Source of the DNA: an uncultured Clostridia bacterium
GTDB taxonomy: Bacteria; Bacillota; Clostridia; Christensenellales; UBA1242
Direction of reading: 5' to 3'
Assembly (NCBI GenBank): GCA_945937975.1
Contig: CAMEUD010000014.1
Coordinates: 1-17,432, forward strand
Length of the DNA stretch: 17,432 nt
Below are positions 13,201 through 16,303 of the stretch, piece after piece. The notes under the pieces were generated by a model. That model did no database searches. It was not told where the DNA came from and was given only the letters and a program-made list of their open reading frames with translations. Every line of letters starts with the position of its first letter. Positions within the stretch are counted from its first letter, which is position 1. The position numbers and the translations under genes were made by a program.

Positions 13201-15130
13201 TGATTACAACTATACTGATGGTCCACAAAGTGTAACAAGTGATATTAAAGTGGGTAACTCAATATTCACACCAGCACTTGATGGTTCAGCAATGAATCCA
13301 ACAAGAGCAAAATTTAGATTTGTTGGTTGGGGATTTAAGAGTGATTCATTAGATGCAAGTTATATATTTGATAATGGAAATATTTACTATTACACATATG
13401 ATGGAACAAAAAGAATAAGAACATTAGGCTTTGCTGGTTCAGAATATAGTGAAGTATCACAAGTTCCAGGCATAGATTATGAATGTACATTATATGCATT
13501 GTGGGAAGTAATAACTTACAAAGTTGATATTGTTTTAGTTCCTTCTTCAACATTAAGCAAAATTGTCTATGAAGATGTTTTACCAAACAAAGTTGGTAGA
13601 AAAATTATATTCAAAGATTTAGTAAGTCTTGAAGTGTTGGGAATAGAATATGAACCAGGTTCAGAAGTTATTATAAATGCTCCACTTGGCAATAGTGGAT
13701 ATAGATACTATGGTTGGTCATATGATGAAGGTATTAAAGATAGAACATTGCTCAATACTGAACAGTTTAGTATAATTATGCCAGAAGATAATATAATTGT
13801 TTACTTGTATTATACATTGCAAGTATCAATAAATTCATATGGCAATGGTGAAGCAACTGCTTCAACAAAAGAAGTATTATATGGAGAATCTGTAACAGTC
13901 AATGCTGTTGCAAATGATGGATATTCATTCTATTTCTGGACAGTAAATGGTTCAAGAATTCAAGACTCTGTTTCTCAAATGAGTTTTGTTATTGAACAAC
14001 CAACATCAATATTCGCAAAATTCATTGGAAAAGAAGTTGATGTAAGATTAAAGCAAGTTGATAATGCAACCTTGTATATTGATTCAAAGATTCAAGATGT
14101 TGAAGGTAACTTTAGAGTTGGAGATACAATTATATTTGGACTAAAAGATGTAACTTATGGATATTTCCAAAAATCCTGGAGTGGAGAATATTCAGGAACA
14201 ATTAGTAACAGAACTTACAAGATTACAAAAGAAGATGCTGTAAGGGGATATATTGAAGTTGCTTTGGTTATGTCGCAAAAAGCAGTCAAAGTTGAATTTG
14301 TTATTGATGGCTCGGTTGGTGGTGAGTTTGAATTTGATGGACAAAAAGTTATATCAACAATAAGAACTTATAACTATGATTCTTATTTGGATATTGTGCT
14401 ATTAACATCAAAAAGATATGAACTTGTTTCATTAACCTTAAATGATAAACCACTTGATAATAATGTAAGACAATTACTTATACATCAAGACAATGGTTTT
14501 GATTCTGATGCAACAAATGTAATTAGAGCAAAATTCCGTCAAATACTTTGGGTTGAAGTATATGAAATGTTTGCTGGATTTGGGACAGAAAATGACCCAT
14601 ATGTTATTTATAATGAAAGACAACTTTCAGCAATGGCATATTTAATTAACAACAATATTCCAGCAGAAACAACAATTCCTTATGCTCAAGGTTATTATGT
14701 ACTCAAAACATATATGAATCTTGAAGAAAGATTCTGGCAACCAATAGGTACAAAGGAAAATCCTTTTGATGGAACATTTGATTATGTTGATAATGTTGTT
14801 TCAAATCTCGAACTTGACAAACATTATGATGTAACAAATCAAAATGGATTGTTTGGTTATATTACAGACAATGCAAGATTCTTAAGGTCAGAAGCGAACT
14901 ACACATTGGCAATTATTTTGATTTCAAGCATTATACTTATTATTATTCTTATTATTTTGATACTTTGGTTATGGACAAGACATAAGAAGAAAAAGATGAA
15001 TAAACTTGCAACTATTTCTTCTGTTGCTCAAAATCCAAAAATGATGGAAACAATCATTAACTCAAATCTAAATAAAAAAGAAGAACAACAAGAAAATGCT
15101 CAGGATAAAGGTAAAAGCGATTCACAATAA
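179..15130 (+). CDS. giant modular surface protein with InlB-type, Ig-like, YDG/MBG and GLUG-like domains and a C-terminal membrane anchor
   Basis: The readable part is 4983 residues, about 550 kDa. Layout by residue: InlB/Listeria-Bacteroides (Flg_new-like) repeats 1-365; Ig-like domain 370-465 (Trp409, DSGKYVC ending at Cys438); YDG domain 475-560; divergent region 560-825; InlB unit near 832-870; second Ig-like domain 875-955; MBG/YDG array 956-3286; second InlB-type array 3287-4797; GLUG-like block 4798-4905; transmembrane helix 4909-4932; cytoplasmic tail 4933-4983. Such domains are known from bacterial adhesins and cell-surface stalk proteins, so a role in adhesion or cell-cell contact is inferred, with no ligand identifiable. 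There is no LPXTG motif, so the protein is held by its helix rather than by sortase. The ATG at 179 has no Shine-Dalgarno sequence and no signal peptide follows it, so it is almost certainly not the native start. A strong terminator follows the stop codon. Confidence 0.85.
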   Translation: MSAGSEGSVTANNITGYKFIGYYIVQKSPSGQISGDIFTRNLLHTNANLVYALNKDSSGIKINIENSILYIVKVYEAKKLTAVFKTDLKDNATNENLEVSLSNTAPIQIEFNTKVSSSILPTAQINGMYDFVCWQSKSVILSNADFKIDEKYDIDDDNDTVIFVIKATPTTVVLTLYSDVDKVFGTANISYATLDYSKIAQPSKLGYTLVGWKYKYKDSDGKINKEKDGQLYVSIQNGKVVQSACKKFDIQSKTVDFIAVYEANIISNIKFRAGGINNEGNFVSGQKEYTAQVMFGTSDYKSDLFSLSTFAPTWETNYATYEFAYFIFNDDTNKIYDPNSTDESRKYIIKSTEISGDMIFTAYYKVVDFVTPSIVGSMSNWTYDAQARSITLNFNNKQNTNVLTYSYAWYKDGKALTGKTDLILDNIKNVVDSGKYVCRVKVNAKNNYAFTESQIEKDTDEFLITITPKEIWFTQNDLITQELVKVFDNTNKTDSSVGYDGVYSGDNITVIATYDNVNVGTNISMTITLSATGSTTDVRNYTYPTDITGTITPYELNFVLKNQANNYVVKNGEDNLQINIKEYYNLASDDSSFMQRYGFAIDFEIKTSQNIIGEYSYNNQNGNDILLSFVLKSGNSNNFIGTVDDSFFIKDSDENSVTISIKVLSNDNRNNEQVDSSLAYIVANSIISSDSDKDHIFNISNNNSSNITIIEKRDYLLRNPSINLKLMINEQSKDYGYIYWIENWQVQNDGKIVENTFGDNSNITYVIENSLVKQIIINCYITTLSSVEYDYNLADGETIENKVTSTKFAYAKSIRYSIDNYNAKFPIPTREGFDFVAWTNGTSNITYLTIWDKKYTKLTAVWQLQDIEVDNDNIKDNFIYDGLRHQYSFTIANSNAKAIEYTYKWVNTAQVSGEFANSTLRVKNVKNSGIYTLTITATNSGVSKTLTREVNVTITPFELLTVNIDISKQYDKSADISTMILQGALSEKIYITGSYYSRNAGSLLNKSTLAYIVKDGDLTVDNIYNDNYSIDLTKVNDQSKIIPKEISISFDDNSKVYDKTPLTATGNFNDGIISFSYTIKTAKLVNETLVECGDVGIYNQNNNNLLIEIENDLLSNFNFTISGTLTINYKTLLNSDVEWVGDKNVVFDGKTHTLVLSDEFKDAIESYKYEKNSVTLTSLPITVGEYIVTAIFKENSGYDVQEVIQTTLIISQRVLNVTYDSSKGKIEKVYDATDVVTIGIEEFNIETIVSGFEPIFVYNYRTVNAGDNVAIDISLDENNEINSNYVLAFPNGAIYGKINKALVNLTITDVSKQYDGTNRFEIDAKDIQATGLVQGENVGGSVVFIAKDVAKYNNQNSSLDIITSDLTFGGVIFSTNYEIQSFVYDIEITKADLILACSPRTPYTYSGEVIEIAYDLSRSDNLRNASLPTELVKVYYIKNGETYNQINYQPLQVGNYQIEFKLSSEDEVNYRIISTQTKFNYAITQKDLSIKFRIEFEYTGENAVYKADKVKNDIYILSKEIDNNTLGIGDSISWNFVTTGKDCGTYYIDQNEFVDPAEIIIYKGDEDYTHNYNIIINVEAQIVIKQASIDRSQISISSNGAVYNAKSHTLTFSVNGNKENFTYKSIKRDEVLIQGEENIKYAGEYSLEIELYNYKISNNKPFVYTISKKDVDLELLDISKVYDGTNIVEQDDYKFKDDVNICEEDIYSVYIVATYEDKNIGEKKKVKFVLQSASSLMQNSYNLLTTTGYGDITPLDKVLTLRTSKYSVFYNGNNVEINISNFAPSELVNREIISGTIRLNIKNVGEYDIASLDVSDIDISNLKITDAYGESVNVSNYSLSFAGTVEIKHALVSVNVKNLQFVYNAKMQTPTFEHSIYNESGELVDDFEYNVEYLQNNISVDPINAGEYIIKIILSDDSNYRFVRFDNGQVIPQKELTFVNTLNIAKRKIAINVSDTINKRYKYGINATYQVEAKDILDPTLEKTEGLLSIHKLIATLSTNDSIAKTYQVNGLSGDLIFDTSSEIYIKSLAINEADVDVTANYSIEGLTCTIIISNTSEEFDTDALETLIYDGTDKFASGEFYVIFLISGIENRFDINNNSYNGETVISELTYNGTSTDKIINAGSYSVRLKISIEGFSPIDTIFEFNVKQKEISVVDCNISKEYDNSSDVLGNLTSQDICYKNGIKDDVVIVGTYYNEQGEIVQTVGKDYIIKFTISGQDSSNYTIDSLSLKGEIVARKIILQIQDGYTLTFNNEIQYVDFDNLEIVSGSIIVGQSLVGRIKINNENAGTYELNSTNIDISELKVQNGIEDFTENYEFIFNGNVTINSKNVDVTVNRIRLTYNGQVQTINEFLVFESLEEDLQEIAKTSILVSYDKEVIDAGSYEATISSNTNNFVFVVTGYTDNKIQFTVSKRNIIFSLGENPIQKVYNPTSDHKSNFEPEFVSGLIAGQELKGEYRLSQVGLGVGIYTQDPNYNENGYVIFDNLEIIAKGENIIDKNYNVLTKIGAVEIIPFEITKDNAYLNETQIVYSKSEALNSLTFTFFDANKQLQTITAQDNTLGTISLVETSAINVGTYHIKVTINNCTLTDGDEYEFEIIPFEITDIDYLSEKEYDATSNVVNGNNDTILTSSQVFAGDNIEIVGTYVDNDNIAVRNASQEDYTIIFAIKNADTLPAMNYQISITSKGKITQRVITLNVNKELVYKADGEYAIPYKQEDFTMIGTIVSGQTLEGIVKFKKQDTLGVIDLTQVDLSGLTVIDSDSINQTSNYLFKLDGIISINKSKITIDFSGISNIYIYNNSIVLINPIIKFEDENNTDTLPTFTYNYKSLEYNSENAPKDVGQYTFTVQLNSSFYEFSTKNTFTFEINAYDFMVSNGVIPADKFYKNFGDVDPELIFTTKTDFNETINLYFTRTQGEDVGVYDIQLVNWDNKNYNVTLENGKDLFRIKKASNTTVIILATEKNINLLQKQYDTKNIGSIDITLLDYDANGETLSGLITFEEGVNVGSYKVSAWTLSSLNFEQFNLTSEVEYVINKKDIILKGEDLDKPYDNSTKFYGLITILDSSNMELDENIYHLSAYGIYEDSKVSENVNILVNYAGESISNFNVTNTLSGKITKRNVRIVPKQDQEIVYGTTDFELLFDIQDLETTSFEGTLSSEIEGNLFIEYLSGKTKFVVGNYPIKSNITSNNFNLSFDDSVQFTITKKELTISNSNNFIKVFDGNNVVLGDFVIESGLIDGDIVEVSAKFYNSELNEDATVGIDKIVMFILSGEDGENYFAGNVKGSITNKIVKLNFVYYLEKDGMINYELIEENEISSFDLIYDTKIGDTQTFMPQPKHEGYTFVGWYLDENYTNQIDLNTVINSSIWSIDEEQKSVYAKWEIKSFNVTIVNVTKVNGVYSDDVSLQGGTSKSIEGKYNYYSVVDLNDIATPKTGYVFAGFSDDINASVNDKFITEGYTVLAKDNVIYAKFDPKTVKLTLFANEGLFTKSQKWTFDGGYTSAMVEVDFNSKLSDYGITIPTLSRDGYNLSGWQDANGNNISFDINTILGEDYFPERILYASWSARNYKLILNANGGVYSDFDTDIWTVEEQDEKGNVIKVSKAISFDSEIGELIEPIKKGWTFDSYTNSVTSDLIFRQLNDISADAQYLENTYSLTIISKHHDIKVEIRNKDNVLISNYSLVAGNADRLVIDVSTTDNATITAIDTMGYIFKNWTSTYNLVDDESATIQILEFMQDETLTANYDFKENTITLRVNDKDQGYIYSGMNSTEGVGVITFTAKTESVVSISAVALEGYKLSGWIVDSNGIAYTLSGNDLDNIRELSNFICDIEILVNFEPKNVNITIVSDSTKGTISISGVIENVETYTYSALVDTSFTFTITANHGYSVDTNIDNWVFETASSQKANFVVRVNNNVYTITLTNFYESGTINIPFITNKYSVKFVAVYRNDKTFTRDLDVESLITLQTSGQSDILLNSNTPFEAIYKTQVKLIPTLDIREGYTFSCWSKSGSSEFVLSSMEGLVNTYDDNSIDFEILDNITVYLIYTINVYTIKYSVNDYQKGNVVYNDGIPQTNFAITIRYGYNAQKVEAQSNEHYEFVKWVRVVEGVYQDYSTEQILELTNIKEDMEFVAIFTGQPITITVKLILPEDEIITQETDFGKLSINENDSTRVSKTEQLENMMYYEISTIAGEKVILNLIEENGYEFSTITPYYLFDKVNKIITLSNIFESTEIQIILKARQNTIIVEISGDTYGATLSENFNTSNGVLSSRDLGNKKSYEFVVKTGGEVGLFLNILYGYKLITNTYFDIPVLSPGSNSSISNGHITNIKEDMHIYVEIQAFTYRVTFDYNYTDGPQSVTSDIKVGNSIFTPALDGSAMNPTRAKFRFVGWGFKSDSLDASYIFDNGNIYYYTYDGTKRIRTLGFAGSEYSEVSQVPGIDYECTLYALWEVITYKVDIVLVPSSTLSKIVYEDVLPNKVGRKIIFKDLVSLEVLGIEYEPGSEVIINAPLGNSGYRYYGWSYDEGIKDRTLLNTEQFSIIMPEDNIIVYLYYTLQVSINSYGNGEATASTKEVLYGESVTVNAVANDGYSFYFWTVNGSRIQDSVSQMSFVIEQPTSIFAKFIGKEVDVRLKQVDNATLYIDSKIQDVEGNFRVGDTIIFGLKDVTYGYFQKSWSGEYSGTISNRTYKITKEDAVRGYIEVALVMSQKAVKVEFVIDGSVGGEFEFDGQKVISTIRTYNYDSYLDIVLLTSKRYELVSLTLNDKPLDNNVRQLLIHQDNGFDSDATNVIRAKFRQILWVEVYEMFAGFGTENDPYVIYNERQLSAMAYLINNNIPAETTIPYAQGYYVLKTYMNLEERFWQPIGTKENPFDGTFDYVDNVVSNLELDKHYDVTNQNGLFGYITDNARFLRSEANYTLAIILISSIILIIILIILILWLWTRHKKKKMNKLATISSVAQNPKMMETIINSNLNKKEEQQENAQDKGKSDSQ
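1286..1575 (+). other. Ig-like domain 1
   Basis: Residues about 370-466 have the classic Ig pattern. There is an early WTYDAQ strand (Trp381), then YAWYKDGKAL with Trp409, a T-D-L-I-L-D-N-I strand, and DSGKYVCRV with Cys438. The first disulfide cysteine is absent, so no intradomain disulfide is expected. A YDG module follows directly. Confidence 0.6.
1601..1852 (+). other. isolated YDG domain
   Basis: Residues about 475-558 begin with the KVFDNTNK signature (a variant of K-V-Y-D-G-T, with its Asp at residue 488). They continue with GVYSGDNITVIATY and NVGTNISMTITL, and end in GTITPYELNF. This is the usual layout of the YDG family, which normally occurs in tandem with MBG domains. Here it stands alone between an Ig-like domain and the divergent region. 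Confidence 0.6.
3044..10036 (+). repeat. MBG/YDG array with an A-B-C-B-C higher-order repeat
   Basis: Residues 956-3286 form about 26 tandem beta modules of 85-95 residues, most joined by linkers of the type I-T/S-K/Q-K/R. Type A modules carry K-x-Y/F-D-x-T/S (KQYDKS, KVYDAT, KVYDGT, KEYDNS, KEYDAT, KPYDNS, KVFDGN), with the Asp codons at 3089, 3869, 5225, 6671, 8018, 9323 and 9833. Type B modules carry a V/L-S-G-x-x-x-x-L-x-G strand and an N-Y-x-F/L strand. Type C modules carry V-Y-N-A/G and an A/V-G-x-Y strand. The order is A-B-C, then four copies of A-B-C-B-C (3812-5179, 5180-6625, 6626-7972, 7973-9274), then A-B-A. The array probably forms a long rod holding other parts of the protein away from the cell. 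Confidence 0.7.
8556..8570 (+). repeat. AT dinucleotide tract inside the giant gene
   Basis: Seven and a half uninterrupted AT units lie in a type C module and encode Ile-Tyr alternations (near residue 2793). Gain or loss of one unit would shift the frame, so this is a possible slippage site. It may also be a by-product of AT-rich codons. Confidence 0.6.
10037..14569 (+). repeat. C-terminal InlB-type repeat array (about 16 units)
   Basis: Residues about 3287-4797 hold a second series of InlB-like units spaced 85-115 residues apart. Cores include GYTFVGW (about 3338), GYVFAGF, GYNLSGW, GYIFKNW, GYKLSGW, GYTFSCW, HYEFVKW, KFRFVGW, GYRYYGW and GYSFYFW. Each is followed by an A-x-F/W/Y strand such as VYAKWE, ILYASW, LTANYDF, LYALWE or IFAKF. 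Some units have lost the Trp (GYEFSTI, GYKLITN, RYELVSL). The array sits between the MBG/YDG rod and the membrane-proximal block. Confidence 0.65.
14570..14890 (+). other. GLUG-like membrane-proximal block
   Basis: Residues 4798-4904 start with GFGTENDPYVIYNERQLSAM, then a YYVLKTYMNLEE strand, FWQPIGTKENPFDGTFD (from residue 4852) and NGLFGYITDNARF (from about 4889). This is the opening segment that, in GLUG-motif proteins, precedes a run of beta-helix repeats. Here only one copy is present and the chain enters the membrane a few residues later. It is either a reduced relic of a larger beta-helix or a small membrane-proximal adapter. Confidence 0.55.
14903..15127 (+). other. C-terminal transmembrane anchor and cytoplasmic tail
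   Basis: Residues 4909-4932 are a continuous run of Ile, Leu and Ser ending in WLW, followed by TRHKKKK. This is a textbook stop-transfer helix with positive residues on the cytoplasmic side. The remaining 51 residues are polar, with a Met/Asn-rich middle and a Lys-Glu-Gln-rich end (KKEEQQENAQDKGKSDSQ). No LPXTG-like motif occurs before the helix, so cell-wall linkage by sortase is not supported. Confidence 0.85.
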
Positions 15131-15143
15131 ACCAAAATAAACG

Positions 15144-15174
15144 AAAAAGTACAAACTTAGTTTGTACTTTTTTT
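15144..15174 (+). terminator. intrinsic terminator of the giant gene
   Basis: A perfect 13-bp inverted repeat (AAAAAGTACAAAC at 15144-15156 and its complement at 15160-15172) encloses the 3-base loop TTA. The right arm runs into a stretch of seven T at 15168-15174. It starts 13 bases after the stop codon. The right arm also supplies the -35 box of the next promoter. Confidence 0.9.
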
Positions 15175-15190
15175 GTGTATATGTTAAAAT
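15162..15190 (+). promoter_or_regulatory. promoter of the flavoprotein pair, overlapping the terminator
   Basis: TTGTAC at 15162-15167 (-35) and TAAAAT at 15185-15190 (-10) are separated by 17 bases. A TG one base before the -10 box (15182-15183) makes it an extended -10. The last T of the -10 box is 7 bases from the A of the ATG at 15197, so the expected transcription start coincides with the start codon. The -35 box lies inside the terminator's right arm. Confidence 0.6.
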
Positions 15191-15196
15191 GGGACT

Positions 15197-16303
15197 ATGG
15201 AAATAGCAATTATTGGTGGTGGGGCAAGTGCCCTTATGTGTGCTAGTTTTTGTAACAATAATGTTACAATTTTTTCTAATGAAGAAAAATTAGGGAAAAA
15301 GATTTTACTAACAGGTAATGGTAGATGCAATTTAACAAATGTAAATTATAATAAGTATAGTTATAACACTAATATTGAAAACTATTTGCAAAAATTTGAT
15401 TGTCATAAAACTATTGATTTTTTTAATAGTATTGGACTTATGACATATGTTGATGAAATGGGCAGAGTGTATCCAATATCAAACACAGCAACAAGTGTTG
15501 TTGAAGTTTTTGCAAATCATTTGAGTCAAAAAAATATAAAAGTAATTGAATCACAAGTCGAGAAAATTGAAAAATTGGAAAATGGTTTTTTGATTGATGA
15601 TAAATATCATTTTGACAAAGTTGTTATTGCAACAGGCAGTGAACCAAAATTGCTTGATTGTTTAAATGTAAAATATAATAAGTTTTATCCATCACTTGTT
15701 GCACTAAAAACAAAACAAAACACAAAAAGATTATCAGGACTTAGACTATCTAATGTTGAAGTAAGATTGCAAGGTTTTTGTGAATATGGTGAAGTGTTGT
15801 TTAAAGATAGTGGATTAAGTGGAATTTGTATTTTTAATTTGTCTAGTTTACTCGCAAGACAACATAATTATGAAGACACAATTTCTATTGACCTTTTGCC
15901 AAAAATACCAAAAGAAAAATTAGAAGAATTATTAATTAATAGATTAAAAAATAATTACAAACATATGACAACATTTATGCAAGGTATTTTTCATAAAGAA
16001 ATAAACAAATATTTGTTAAATATTTGCAAAATAAATGAAGAAGAAAAACCAAATAAAAATAATATTCAAAAACTTGTTAAAAATATAAAATCTCTTGAAT
16101 TTAATATAATTGGAACATATGATAATAATCAAGTAAAAAATGGTGGGGTTGATTTGGTTGATTTAACTGAAACCCTTGAATATAAATGGATTGAAGGGCT
16201 TTATTTTATTGGCGAAATATGCGATGTTGACGGTCTTTGTGGTGGGTATAACTTGCAATGGGCATGGACAAGTGGCAAGATTGTTGGAGAAAGTTTATGT
16301 TAA
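15197..16303 (+). CDS. HI0933/YhiN/BaiN-like FAD-binding oxidoreductase
   Basis: This 368-residue flavoprotein belongs to the HI0933-like family (databases also use the names BaiN-like and aminoacetone oxidase family). The exact substrate is not established for most members. The N-terminal Rossmann motif GGGASA is at residues 7-12, and GKK (33-35) and GNGRCNLTN (40-48) follow, the latter being the family's FAD-site signature. Other markers are VVIATGSEP (142-150), LFKDSGLSG (201-209), GGVDL (316-320) and the C-terminal block from GLYFIGE (334) through DVDGLCGGYNLQWAW to Gly360, which closes the FAD site. It has no signal peptide and should be cytoplasmic. It is somewhat shorter than the roughly 400 residues usual for the family, and the middle domain looks compact. 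The start is fixed because the Rossmann fold begins at once and a stop (TAA 15185-15187) precedes it. No Shine-Dalgarno sequence is visible. It overlaps the next gene by 7 bases. Confidence 0.9.
   Translation: MEIAIIGGGASALMCASFCNNNVTIFSNEEKLGKKILLTGNGRCNLTNVNYNKYSYNTNIENYLQKFDCHKTIDFFNSIGLMTYVDEMGRVYPISNTATSVVEVFANHLSQKNIKVIESQVEKIEKLENGFLIDDKYHFDKVVIATGSEPKLLDCLNVKYNKFYPSLVALKTKQNTKRLSGLRLSNVEVRLQGFCEYGEVLFKDSGLSGICIFNLSSLLARQHNYEDTISIDLLPKIPKEKLEELLINRLKNNYKHMTTFMQGIFHKEINKYLLNICKINEEEKPNKNNIQKLVKNIKSLEFNIIGTYDNNQVKNGGVDLVDLTETLEYKWIEGLYFIGEICDVDGLCGGYNLQWAWTSGKIVGESLC
16286..16293 (+). promoter_or_regulatory. ribosome binding site of the second flavoprotein gene
   Basis: GGAGAAAG lies inside the last codons of the preceding gene, with GGAG ending 7 bases before the ATG at 16297. 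It supports that start over the in-frame ATG at 16321, and suggests translational coupling through the 7-base overlap. Confidence 0.7.

Noticed and set aside
179..15130. TGA read as tryptophan (Mycoplasma-type code)
   Set aside because: All Trp codons checked are TGG, and no in-frame TGA interrupts this gene of nearly 5000 codons, so the standard bacterial code fits.
15144..15172. Inverted repeat as a mobile-element end or protein-binding operator
   Set aside because: Position after a stop codon, a 3-base loop and a trailing T run fit an intrinsic terminator. No transposase or target duplication is present.
15181..15199. Alternative ATG codons at 15181 and 15189 for the HI0933-like gene
   Set aside because: Both are in other frames. 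The one at 15189 stops after five codons, and the Rossmann motif begins directly after the ATG at 15197.
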